This document shows positions 33,971 to 45,192 of a DNA stretch of 64,000 nt, piece by piece. A program made the position numbers and the translations under genes. This stretch comes from Fennellomyces sp. T-0311 (Eukaryota > Mucoromycota > Mucoromycetes > Mucorales > Lichtheimiaceae): positions 1 through 64,000 of the forward strand of contig JALLLT010000024.1 of NCBI GenBank assembly GCA_025266875.1, read 5' to 3'. Below the pieces are notes generated by a model. That model saw only the letters and a list, made by a program, of their open reading frames with translations, did no database searches and was not told the origin of the DNA. Position 1 is the first letter of the stretch, and the number at the start of each line of letters is the position of its first letter.

Positions 33971-34723
33971 TTAAATATACTTGTACTTGAACGCCAAAAA
34001 CGCGACCAATCCGCCAACAATGGCGCCCAATCCAGTCAAACTCCACTGATCCAATGCGGGTGTACTGCTTTCCTTTGGCTGTACCGGGTTGAGATAGTAC
34101 TTGGCAAAATAATCGTTCTGGATCCAGAGCAACTTGTTGAAAGCGGCAAGAGCAGCCAACTCCTCAGCCTCGGGCAACTTGAGTGACAGAACACCACCGA
34201 CCAAAAGCGTTTCGACGTAGCCCATAAGTGCGTTAATATGGATGTAGTCCACATTGATCTTACTCTTCTTTTGCGGGGTATCGGTGTGGATCTTGGCTAC
34301 CCAATCCAGATAGCGTACCATACGTTCATCATAAGGACCGGACAACAGTTTGTTGAGGTACTTTGTGAGGAAATCCTTGCGGAACTTGATTTGAGGATGA
34401 TCCAGAGTAAGTTCTTCCAAAGTGGTGGCGACCTTGCCCTCAAAGCCTTCGTTCTTGGGAAGGAAATGTTTCTTGGTAATGTCATAGCTGAACAGTTTTT
34501 GATAGACTGCATCTACAATGGTGGGAACCAGAGGGCGGATCTTGTCTGCTACTGACTCGATAGCCTTGATATCGTCAGCACCTGAACACGCATTTGAGTG
34601 TTAAAGGAAGATGACAGCACAATGACAACGTGAAGTTCTCTTACCAAAGTCCATAAACTGACTGACATAGTTGAAGCGGTATTCACCATCAGCATAAAGC
34701 TGCTCGCGGTCAATGTGTTGCAT
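33971..34723 (-). CDS. Protoglobin-domain protein with C-terminal membrane anchor
   Basis: Two exons, 34723-34645 and 34581-33971 (63-nt intron), encode 229 residues. The globin-like domain runs over most of the protein: YRFNYVSQFMDFGADDIKAI, DKIRPLVPTIVDAVYQKLF, FLPKNEGFEGK, LTKYLNKLLSGPYDERMVRY. His125 in WVAKIHTD is in the place of the proximal haem ligand of protoglobins/HemAT sensors. The last ~22 residues (LTGLGAIVGGLVAFLAFKYK plus YI) form one hydrophobic helix with a basic end, typical of a tail anchor. Protoglobins bind O2, CO and NO; fungal versions are poorly studied. The 5' region has a TATA box. Role in gas sensing or NO/O2 handling at a membrane is inferred. Confidence 0.87.
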
Positions 34724-36041
34724 GATTTAAAAGGTTTAGAAAAAAGGTTGATGTGCTGTAACAAAGACAAGGGTTTGCAAGCGCTTATATATACAAAAAA
34801 GTTAGGATCGTGCGATCTTGACTATGACCAATCGGATAGATGCGTCTAACCCGAAGTGAAGAATTGTCCATTTTAGGATAACAAACAAATGCGCTGAAAG
34901 TAATCTTTTCCAAGTCAGCGAAACCCGATTTTCGCCAAATTGACTTTCCTTGTCGTTCCATGACTCATCCTTTGCCGGGTGCAACTCTTGTTACCATGGA
35001 AACCACAAAGCCATCACGCAATCACCGCGTAAGCTAGAGCTTTGACTGCTTACCGCACTGTCGGTTAACGAGATGAATTTGTAATGATGCCTTTTTGGTT
35101 TTAACATGGGAACTTTTTTTTTTACACTTCGGCAAAATATTGCCCCTTCGAAGAGTCTGGATATAGTAGTTGGAATGGGCGCCCGTACTTCTCCGAATCT
35201 TCCAAACGACCGATCCTCCGTAAAGTAAAGGGCTAAGCCGCAAACAGATCAACCAAGAAGCGGGTTCAGCCTTGGACAACGGCGGCTGATTGCCTAACAT
35301 GGTACCAGAACAAGCGTACAAAAGGTTGTTTTTTGAATAACTGGCAAGGTCACAAGCTTATCTTTCGCAGTGGATTTTGATTTGGAGTTTTTGATTAGCT
35401 TTGGTTACGTGCTGGTTGACATTAAGTGTGCTCTGTTGAGTGGGGCCGTCCGTAAATAAGGAAACGCACAGTCAGCAAAAGTTGACTGTGATACCGGACA
35501 GAGTCAATTGACGTTGTTCCAGTAAGTTGGATCTTTCGACGGCAAGCAGGCGTTTTGTGATCTGTAAGATTGCACAGCATTAGCCTGAGACACTCTGATT
35601 GCTGAGCATTTAATAGAATATAAAAATAAGCGATACGTGTGGCACATCAGAGGTAAAGCCATCCTATTGGCCATCCCCAGCCCACACTCTATTTTTATAC
35701 GAGGAACGTGGTAGTGCAACAAGCAAGAGATGTCGTGAGCAATAAAAACAATCCCAGCCAAGGTGTGTATGTGTGGCTGAAGGAGTGTCACCCCTATTAG
35801 CATAAACAAGCACAATGGAAAGACTCGCACGTTCGATTAAAGAAGTCCGAGGAATCACGGATGCGACGTTGCAAGAGGCGCAAGCTGGAGCAGCAATACA
35901 TTAGATCTGACAGCACTCCTTGATACGAAAATAGCACATACGATGCAAGACAAAGTGGCAGAGGCGTGAGCCAGAGGGGGTGATTAAATTCCTATAAAGT
36001 CAGCGCATAATCGGATACGTCGTTTCTTATACACTTTCTTC
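34724..36041. other. Intergenic between divergent protoglobin and coiled-coil genes
   Basis: Contains both 5' regions. A short plus-strand stretch at 35816-35968 reads MERLARSIKEVRGITDATLQ and, in another frame, LLDTKIAHTMQDKVAEA; it could be a decayed small gene but no family was recognised. Confidence 0.45.
34785..34794 (-). promoter_or_regulatory. TATA box of the protoglobin gene
   Basis: Minus-strand GTATATATAA lies about 60-70 nt upstream of the ATG at 34723. Confidence 0.5.
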
Positions 36042-37920
36042 ATGACAACATTGTCCGCACGCATTCACGATCAAGCCGCGCATTATCGGAAACTTTCGCA
36101 AGAGCTCGCGCAGGAGAGCACCGTCAGCATGCAGCTCGAAAGTTGCCTGGCTGAACGGGATCGCCTGACGCAGAAAATTAAGACAAAGCAAGTTGAATTG
36201 AATCAATTGACCGAGAATTCGTAAGTAGTCCTTGTTGGCCTGGGCTGCTGCGAAAGAAGACTTAATGTGGCTCGCTTCAGCAAGAAGGAATTCGAAGACG
36301 TGCGCAAGCTTCGACATCTTTCAGTAAAGTCGGTGACAGCGACTCTCACTGGGCAAAAGAAAGAAAAGGCAGCGATCACTGAAGCAAGATATCAGCACTC
36401 GTTTGAAATGGAACAGCGCTGCAAGCGTGACATTGAAGAGTTATCGAGAGAGCTAGGGATCGTATCTGATAAGGTAACGTCCAGACTCACCACGATTATC
36501 ATTGATTGCTGACCCCATTGTTCCAGCAAGAGCAGTTCGAACGCCAAGCAAACCATATGCGAGCAAGCCGGGAGCAGCTTAAACGGTTACTAGACGATGT
36601 ATGGAGCGGGTGGATCCAAAAAAGAGAATGCTACTCACTGCGACAAGTTGTAGATTTTTACTGTTGAAGATGCCAGTTACCCGCTCGAACCTCAGCTCAA
36701 GGCAGAAGTGCAGAATTTCCTTGGTCAGCAAGCCTCGGTGAGTTTCTGGCGTATTGCTCGATGCGTGACCTAACAGTTGATACCAGGCCTCGCGTGATTT
36801 GGGCCGTTTTAAGGATGCCGACCATAACCTGACTCACGCCAAACGCGAAATCAACAAGGTGCTGCGGCTGCTAGACACGGCCATCAGCTACGTCCCGTTC
36901 GATTTGTTTGGAGGCAACATGATGGATGCGCATCAGGCAGCATGTCTCGAAGGTAACAAAGGATGGCAGTTTGGCGACACAGGCTTCTAAGAAAGGAAAT
37001 AGGTGCCAAGAAGCAGACATATGAGGTGCAACGGCGGTTAAATGTCGCGCGTCAAATTCTTCCGGAAATCCCTCATCCAGGATTACTCGATGTGGTGACC
37101 AACAACCTGATACTGAACATGCAGGTCAACCTCAACTATGTCGATGTAGCATGGAAAGGTAAAGGCTTTTGGCGAGTCGATGGACTGGGTTACTGAATCC
37201 ACCTGTCTAATAGCCAAGACACAACATGCGTATGCCTTGATGGTCACGTGCCAGAAGAACATCGAGTCGTCGGTGCAATGGGTGCGACATTACATGCGTT
37301 ACACGGAAGGAGCATTAGATCGCCTCAAGGTGGCTATTGGATCGACGCAGAACGCGCTTGAGAATGAGCGTCGTCGTATCGTGGATGGCGTGCTTGCCGG
37401 TGAGCCAGTGGATGGTATGGTCGGTTATGATGTGCAAGAGGACCAGCCACCACCCATGTATGAGTCTCCTCCTGATACGAACATGGTCAATCAAGCGTCA
37501 GCCATCCCTTCCATCCCTTCAGACGTCCAGTTACCATCACCTTCGCCCTCGTCAACTTTTGAGAATGGATCACCACGTCCTCCGTCTACTGTAGATCAAC
37601 GTCCACCGAGTCAACCGCCTACTTCGTATCCTCCACCTGCACAATATGCTCCACCTACGCAGGACCCTCCACCAGCACAGTACGCTCCACCAGCACAACA
37701 CGCTCCACCAGCGCAGTATGCTCCACCCACACAGAATCCACCACCAGCAACACAGCATTCGCCGCCTACACAAGATCTTCCGTCTACACAACAGTATTCA
37801 CCGCCTGCCCAGTATCCTCCTCCTGCTCAATACCCCCCACCAGCACAGTATCCCCCGGCATCGCCAGCTTCGTCAAGCTCACCTTACGTTACACATAATT
37901 CACACAACCCATTCAAATAA
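36042..37920 (+). CDS. Coiled-coil protein with Pro/Gln/Tyr-rich repeat tail, unknown function
   Basis: Seven exons (36042-36220, 36281-36473, 36527-36598, 36654-36737, 36787-36952, 37003-37158, 37214-37920) join in frame to 518 residues. Residues ~1-130 are heptad-rich coiled coil. A motif LSVKSVTATLTGQKKEKAAI follows the first break and is conserved in fungal proteins of unknown role. The middle is helical (AKREINKVLRLLDTAISYVP, MRYTEGALDRLKVAIGSTQN). The last ~150 residues are disordered, with repeats of PPAQYAPP, PPTQ and PPAQYPP and a terminal SHNPFK, an NPF motif of the kind bound by EH domains of endocytic adaptors. A scaffold role in membrane traffic is possible but inferred only from NPF and the Pro-rich tail. 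Confidence 0.8.
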
Positions 37921-38565
37921 AATGTATCGCAGTATGCTTCCTGCCTTTTAGACTTCTTGCATCCGACCGTTATAAAGAACTTGGTTAAAGAACTTGGTCA
38001 AACACTATAATCTGCAACACCGTGATTGCGGTTGACCGTTCCTCTAGCCGAAAAAAGAGTTTGTTGTGTCCAAGATGTACGTAGCAAGAGAGGGTCTACT
38101 GGACTAGGCATTTTGATGGTAAAGTGTGCTTTTACAGTGGCAAGTTGTGCCCGCGAAAACCATTTTTCGATATGGATCATGACTAATTGCATCGAGAAAA
38201 CCTGCATAGATGATTCTTGTGCTCCATCCCGGTAATACACAAATGCACATGCTGGTAAAGATAGGTATGAATGCACTCGGTGCATATTATCACTAGAAGC
38301 TACGTATAAGCGCTGTCGCAATCAGCTGATAGTGCAAACTTCATTTCCACAACGTTCCACGACCGTGTTGATGCATCAGCATTTAGCTTTACGCCGAACA
38401 GGCATTAGTTCGGTCCAGCCTGCAACCACCAATCAATCACCTGCCCCGCTCAAACTGTTCGCAAGTAACTGCTAGGAGAAATAAGCTGCAATTTTTATTG
38501 CTTTTTTTGTACAAGGCACTTGGCAGCTAGAGAGAGAGTGTGAGAGAGAGGAAGAGGGAGCGGGT
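37921..38565. other. Intergenic, convergent 3' regions
   Basis: About 640 bp between the ends of the coiled-coil gene and the superoxide dismutase gene. No coding or RNA feature was seen; a GA/CT-rich patch lies near 38530-38570. Confidence 0.5.
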
Positions 38566-39293
38566 TTATTTGGCAACTAGATGGAAAAAATGCATGAGTA
38601 TTGGCCAACATGAATGCAAAAAAAGGAAAAAACAAAACACTCACCGCCAATGACACCGCAAGCCCAGCGGTCGCCAGCGTTACCGGTGGTCTTGGAGAGC
38701 TCGTGGCCACCCAAACCAAGATCATCCTCAGCGGCGTGGACGACGACGGTACGGCTTTGGAAGCAGAAACGAGAAATTAGAGTTTGGAACTAAAATAAAT
38801 GGAGACTTGCTTTTGCCTTACCCGATGACGGAGTGGGGGCCAATCAACTTGATTTGGCTGTCAGTGACCTTCAAGGTGGCCTTACCATCGGCACCAGCGA
38901 CGATGTTGCCCAAGTCACCAACGTGACGCTCTTCAGCCTCAGGAGCACCGTGGGTCTTGCCGAAGGGGTTGAAGTGAGCACCGGCCGAAGTGCAGCCTAT
39001 ATTATCAACAAGCCATGAGTTTCTCCGAGTTCTTTTCTCCAGTCTGTGGCATATTGAAAGCCCGCCAGCCGAACACGCGCGCAAATCGCGTCATGCTTCC
39101 CCAGGGTGGTGGGGTGGGGACACGTACCATTGGTGTTGTCGCCAAACTCGTGGACGTGGAAACCGTGCTTGCCCTCAGTCAAACCAGTGACAGTGGCCTC
39201 AACGGTGGTGGGGGCCGACTCGGATTCCTGAGTGAAAACGATAGTGCCAGTGACGGGAGAGTCACCACGGATAACTGCAACAGCCTTGACCAT
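38566..39293 (-). CDS. sod1: Cu/Zn superoxide dismutase, cytosolic
   Basis: Four exons, 39293-39128, 38996-38822, 38754-38645 and 38576-38566, encode 153 residues, the usual Sod1 length. All hallmarks are present: [18 protein letters not shown], the copper-site [37 protein letters not shown] with the zinc ligands, [24 protein letters not shown], the second disulfide Cys in WACGVIG, and the active-site loop Arg is outside the visible gap-free blocks but the tail [13 protein letters not shown] is canonical. The enzyme converts superoxide to O2 and H2O2. The first intron (38997-39127, 131 nt) is about twice as long as others here. The last coding exon is only 11 nt (VAK, stop). A CCAAT motif sits about 110 nt upstream. 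Confidence 0.95.
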
Positions 39294-39650
39294 TTTTTTT
39301 GTGTGTAAGAAGTGAAGAAAGTAAAGAGAACAAGAAAAAAAGCCCTTGTCGAGAGTATATGCGGCACTGGAGTGACTGGCAGCTTTGATCATCGCCGAGC
39401 GTATAGCCAATCAGCACCTTTGCTTATTGCTTTATAAGCGACTTCCGACGATCAAGGTTTGTTCCACTTCAAAATCTGATAGCAGATTGCTTTTTCCTTT
39501 GCTCGCACGAATCTACTTCCTTCATTTTACCTTCCGTTAGTTTATGTTAAAAAATAACTTCATTTATACATAAAACATAATATCACAATCACGGTCTAGT
39601 GTGTACACGCAACAATATTACATCACAATTGCATGACGCGGGCTGTGTTT
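39294..39650. other. Intergenic: Sod1 promoter and rhomboid 3' region
   Basis: Both neighbours are on the minus strand. The part next to Sod1 has an A/G-rich leader, and AGCCAATCAG at about 39404-39413 is a good CCAAT-type site for HAP-like factors. Nothing else seen. Confidence 0.45.
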
Positions 39651-41075
39651 TTAGACATCACACCAATTGGATACCGGGATACAAGAAAAGTATTTACAGT
39701 TGGGACAGATCTAATGCATCCATGAATGAGCATTATGGATGGCCATTGGATCTCTTTTACCTTGGTCGGGTCGCCAGCGGAGTAAAAGATATACAAAATG
39801 ATGACAAATCCAACCATCAGCATGGCCAACGCCGCCGCCCGTATGCCCCATGTGATCCATCGGCTAGTTGACGCCACAGGTGAAACCAATAGCACACCTA
39901 CAATGATTCCCGTTATGAACCCACCTGCAAACGTTCCATTTAATTTCCCTTTATCTTTGTTTTTCCATTCGCAATATATTTACCAAGGTGTGCAAAGTTA
40001 TCGATGCCTGGGAACAGACCATATGCAAATGCGATAACAACCGAAAGAAGAATACTAGCAAGCCGACGTGTTCGACGCCGAATAGTTTTCCAATTCGTTA
40101 ACGTATCCACAAGCAAATAACCCAGTAAACCTAACAACGCTCCCGAGCAACCCATCGATGCTGCTCAATCATATAGATGAGAAACCAAAACCTGCAGAAC
40201 GAAAACCAGTCTAAATTCAATATTACCTGTTTGGGTTGACGATACAATCGAACTCAATGCAAATCCCCAGGTTCCAGAAACCAAGTAAAGAAATCCAAAC
40301 CTGAGGAAGCCCAAGCTGCGTTCAATATCAGAACCGACTTGAAAGTGTACCAACATATTTACAACAATATGAATTACACCTGCATGAATAAAAATAGCAC
40401 TGAAGAGCCGGTAACCTTGGTTACTGTTGCCACCACACAGTTCTTGCAGTGTGCAGGTGGCGTTGTTCGCATAACAGCTATTAATCATTGTATTGGCCTG
40501 ATAATCCGGTAACGATCGCATACACGGAGTATATCGTGCACCACTGCTGATCAATATCTAAATTTAATTTTTTTTTGTTTAGCTATAAGCACAAATTCAA
40601 ACAAAGGGTTATACTGAACTGTAAACGTCGGTCCAATCATGGGATTGAAGGGATCTGTTTGGATCATGCTTCCTGTCGCATCGTGATTCTTGGCAAGTTC
40701 AAACACCATAATGACTATCATAGCTGTCGCCGAAAACCATGTAAACCAAGGCCGTGCTGTCGGTCCCAATAATATATCACGTATCTCGGCCCATTTACTA
40801 CCACCACTACTTGCTTCTCTCAAATTTCTGTTTGACGATAACCGCATAAACCCATCGCGTCGTTGAGAAGTGTTTTCGGAAGAATGCATATCTTGATCTT
40901 CTTCATCGACGTTTTGTAAATCGGAAAAGTTGTAGAACCCATCGTTATTATTGTTGTTCCGTAGGAAACGTCGTTGTTCTTCTGGTGGAGGTTGGATCAA
41001 TGTAGGCGTCGAAGATACCATAGATTCTGCATCATCATTGTTGTTCTGATATCTGTCGAGTCGTAAATTGCTCAT
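39651..41075 (-). CDS. Rhomboid-family intramembrane serine protease
   Basis: Five exons, 41075-40620, 40557-40227, 40160-39984, 39924-39761 and 39710-39651, encode 395 residues. The long cytosolic N-terminus is Asn/Asp/Ser-rich. The first helix (WFTWFSATAMIVIMVFELAK) is followed by the loop PFNPMIGPTFTILISSGARY and TPCMR, typical of the fungal/plant plasma-membrane or Golgi rhomboid group. The catalytic Ser is in SMGCSGALLG (about Ser268) and the catalytic His in NFAHLGGFITG (about His320). HxxxN-type and the Arg-rich loop after TM1 are present (IHAGVIHIVVNMLVHFQVG). The last exon gives a Cys-rich tail (CPNCKYFSCIPVSNWC). The first intron (40558-40619, donor GTTCAG) was chosen because it gives the family-length IGPxxxxLIS loop. 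Substrates unknown. Confidence 0.92.
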
Positions 41076-43660
41076 TTTTTTAGTGCAAAAAAGTAAAGAG
41101 GAAAGAGAGAGAAATAATAAAAAAGCACAAAGATGAGACGCCCCATCCTTATCGTCAGTAAACAATGGCTGTGTTTATTATTATGTAGTTTGATTCCTCT
41201 TGCATCTTAATTTGCGCCAAGTTATGCTTATTCGTTACACAAAGTATACTTTTAAGCTGTTTGGGTGCTTGATTCTGCTCCTTGTTTTCTCTTTCTATAT
41301 TGACATTCATGCATGTAAGCTGCAGATATCGGATGAAATATATGTGCTAAGCTGATCGACAACTTTTGTATTTATTATTGGCAAAACGTGCCGTTCCTTT
41401 AACGGTGGCTCCTCTATTATACGTACAAGCTTTCGTTCCTGATCCGCCGGTGTGATTCGCTTTATACAGATCGTACTTCCTTCTTTTTTGTGTACGTAGA
41501 GACGATTTTTGAAAGCTGCTAATTCTATTCTTGCACATGTTCCTGTTTCTACTTCGTACAGTAGCCTTTACATTCGATTTTACGTGAGACGATCCAAAAT
41601 TTATAAACACACGGATCTACATTGGTTTACGCGACCCGAGAATTGTACGTAGGCAGCTGCCAAGAAAATAAAGTCAGTTTGTATGAAACAATGCCATGTT
41701 AGTATATGGTGTTGATGTTGTGCCTTGTTCTTTACATTGAATTAAGGAAATGTGTTACTGCATTCCATTTTTTAATAGAAATAGCATGATCCGTCAAAAT
41801 ATAAAGGTGAGAAACAGCGGAGTGAAGCACATGTATGCTTGGCAATCTTCTAAAAGCGGGTATAGGAAATATCACCGGATAGTGCTTAGTCCCGAAGAAT
41901 GTCGCTGTATATTCCTTTGTTCTGCGGAGGTTACAGAAAGATCACGTACTTCCACGCCAGATGCGTATCTACCTTATATTAGAGGGGCACACGTACGACA
42001 CTTAAATAGCAATGGTATGGGCCTAAAGATACGTATCATCTAGGAGTGATTTTTAACATTAAAGGCTCCTTCGCTTTAGCCCCCTTCATAAATTATGAGC
42101 AGGTGCAGTTACTTGGTAAGATCATATAAGTTTCATTAACGTTAGCTACTGCTTGCATTTGCTGCTCTTCTCATTAGGTATATATCCTACTTTGTCACAC
42201 AATCGAATTGATAATTTCAAGCGATCAACTTCCATGATGCACAGCTCGCTTTACTCCTTGCGCTTGTTCCGTTCTGGAGAGAAAGAAAGTTTACAAAGAT
42301 CGTGCTCTCGGCTCAAAAGTGTATGTGCATTGGTTACACATTGTGCGCTCTTTAATCAATTGCCTTCTTGTTTTCTGATTTTTTCTCTCAATTTTCTTCT
42401 CAATTCTTATGACTTTATATTGTGTGCGTGACAAAACCACGAAACTACATATCGTGTAGCTATTACAATCAGACAGGATACAGAGGTGATCATGCTATTA
42501 AAAAGGAGATATCTAAGCTCATGAAGCTTAGCGATGGTGCCTTTAGTTTTCTATTGTTCAATGCCAGACGGCTTTACACGAGCCACAATAATTTAGTTAC
42601 GTAACTATTAGTGCCGAACGAATTTCTGCATAAAGTTGATAGCTACTTTAGATCTTCAAGAAATTAAGCACTTCTTTACCCGAACATAGCTTTGATTGTG
42701 GCGCGACTATTACTTATGATATCATGCACGCATTGAGGGACCAATGAAAAGAAAACATGCATTTGTGCTTGTACTGTGGTATCTACTGATAAGATTATCT
42801 AAACAAGGCTCATGGTGCTACCAAGGAGGGTTAACTATTTACATGGATTGGGCTCGCGGTTTTCTTACTCGATTGATAAAAGCCTCAAAATATGGTGGAT
42901 TTATTTGAGTACAACAACAAAATAGTAGCAATGGAAAAAAAGCGGTTTAGATCGGTTTTCTATTGAGGTGGTATGGATACACCAATATTACGCTAAACGT
43001 TAAACCTGCAAATTATCTGGGTCGTGCACAGCCCGTCTAATTGCCTAAAAAAGCACGTATCACTGTACATCAACCGGTTCCGAGGGTTAAACGCGGGACC
43101 TATTTGTGTCCCAACAAGCCAGAACGAAAAGATCAGCTAATGAGAAAAACGGGCACCGGAAAAAATTCTATCAGATAAAAACGACGTTTTGACCACAATC
43201 ATCGACGTAAAGTAAATCGCACGATTAATGAAAGAGCCGTAGGTTACACATAAGGATTCTGAAATATACTGCGAATATGAAACTTTCCCAGAGTTTAAAC
43301 AGAAACCACCTTACAAATGTTTTCAAGGCCTTACAAATTATCAACTAGTATCGTGATGTTACATCATTTGTTCATCATCTTCCCTAAACTGTCTGATCTG
43401 TCAATATCTGATGTAACATTAAGGGGAGCAACAGTAAGTCTTGTAAAAGAGCATGCTTCTGGTAGGAATCCAATTCCCGAATGGAAAATTTCTTTTTGTG
43501 TCCTTGACATATGATATACGCATTGAGAGATTCTCATCCTTCTTTTGATGCTTAGCAGACATGCGTTATATTTTAATGCTATGAAGATGGATACGTAGTA
43601 GATTATTTACATAGAAAAGGGTATAATAAGAAATTCAAGTATACTTTTTCAGCCCATTTT
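41076..43660. other. Intergenic, no gene seen
   Basis: About 2.6 kb. The best frame (minus, 41347-41610) is basic with scattered Cys but has no family match; the others are short and AT-driven. Nothing was supported. Confidence 0.5.
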
Positions 43661-44686
43661 CTATACTGGCTTATCGGGGTATGTAGAGTTTGCGAATGCA
43701 GGATTCGCATATGTAGGATTCGCATATGTAGGATTGGCGTATGTAGCTTCCGGTTTTTGTGTCGTGACCATGGCAATTCTGCTGCCCATTTTGTGTTCCT
43801 CATCATAGACAAATCGGTCTTCCGATAGCATGCTTGGCATGTACGTGTCCGGGATATTTTGGCTTAATGTGCCTGGAACGGTTTGAAGGTTATTGCCTTG
43901 TGATGATAGTTGTGATGACACACAATCAATAATCCATTTCGGCGGTGGCCATGTGAACATCAGACACAGAACAAATCGCATCGTATAATCGGCTGCTAAC
44001 ATGTTGTTAAACTGATCCCATGTGTTGACAGCGAAAAACCAAACGTATAGGACACCGTAAAGCGAGTACCATATGCCATCAATGGACAGATACCAAATCT
44101 AATTTAGACAGCGAGAAAAATCAATCATTGATTATTCATCACAGATCAAAATAGAACTTACACCATACGCCGTTGTTCGTGAATGGGCTTCTTGCGTTCG
44201 GTTTTTTCTCCATCGAATCAATGGCCAGAACGAAAAGAAAAATGCACAACATGCACCGACAATAGCCATACAGACACCGAATATAAACATCCATCTGATC
44301 GTAAATTCGCGATCTTGTTGGACCAAGACGAATACGATCTGGACAACCAAAATAGCAAGAACGGCAACTACAGTGGTCCAACTACCAAGTGCAAGGTACT
44401 TTAACCAGCTTGCCCTGACTTGCATTTTGTAACCAATGTCCAATGTTATGTAATGGTTCATCGCGACCATAATCATGGTCACAAGAAGATAACAGAGCGT
44501 GTTCCATCGGTCTCGGATAAGGCCTTCTGCAGTAAGAGTATTGACAATGCTTGCAGGTAAGGTGAGAAATGCGTAGACGGCGACAAAGTACCGAATCTTT
44601 TTGGGGTTTCGGTAAGCTTGATAGAAAACAATGCCCGAAAAGACGAAAGCTAGGACATTGCTGATAATGTAACCAGCATTCACCAT
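43661..44686 (-). CDS. Polytopic membrane protein, probably seven helices, with YANPT repeat tail
   Basis: Two exons, 44686-44162 and 44098-43661 (63-nt intron), encode 320 residues. Hydrophobic segments lie roughly at residues 5-22, 31-51, 62-83, 96-121, 131-153, 182-200 and 212-230, giving about seven helices with a charged loop (RWRKNRTQEAHSRTT) before the sixth. The C-terminal ~75 residues are polar and finish with repeated YANPT units before a YPDKPV end. The topology resembles a receptor or sensor, but no family motif was recognised. The DNA shows a matching 15-bp repeat near 43690-43745. Confidence 0.8.
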
Positions 44687-45192
44687 CGTGTATCGTGCAA
44701 CACCACCAAAAGCGAATGAAGAGCGGCGATCGAGAAAAGAAAAGGAAAAAGGAGTAAAAGAGCAAGAGATGGATCGAGGCCTGCATGAGGGGTTGCACCT
44801 TGTAATGAAGATTGCTGAGTATGTGCGCTTGTGGAACAGTCCCTATTGTCATGGAAAAAGTGGCATGGCCCCTGCCGACAACTTTATTTTTTCCGGTTGT
44901 GGGTATACCTGAGAGTGAATATTACTTTCTCTTATTAATGGGAATGACAGCTAATCTATCTTTTTACCACAAGTATCAGTAAAATATAACCGTGAGTAAT
45001 TTTGCACTTGCTGATGGTTCTACAAACCAATGGCGATACAGCACGGTGCCAAGTGTCTTTCTCAAGCATAGCAGCCCCAACCAAAAGTACCACAAATGTC
45101 GGACTATTACAATGCAGCCAAACGTTCTTTTTTTTAAAGCGATCTGTGCGTAAACTTTTATTCTTCTAATACAACCATTACCCATAATGTTA
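44687..45192. other. Intergenic between membrane-protein gene and UBR1
   Basis: About 500 bp. Contains the 5' region of the membrane protein and the 3' region of UBR1; no other feature was seen. Confidence 0.5.

Noticed and set aside
39623..39760. Unspliced C-terminus of the rhomboid protein
   Set aside because: A 50-nt intron (39711-39760) joins DPTK to the Cys-rich tail CPNCKYFSCIP expected of this rhomboid group; read-through gives an unrelated tail.
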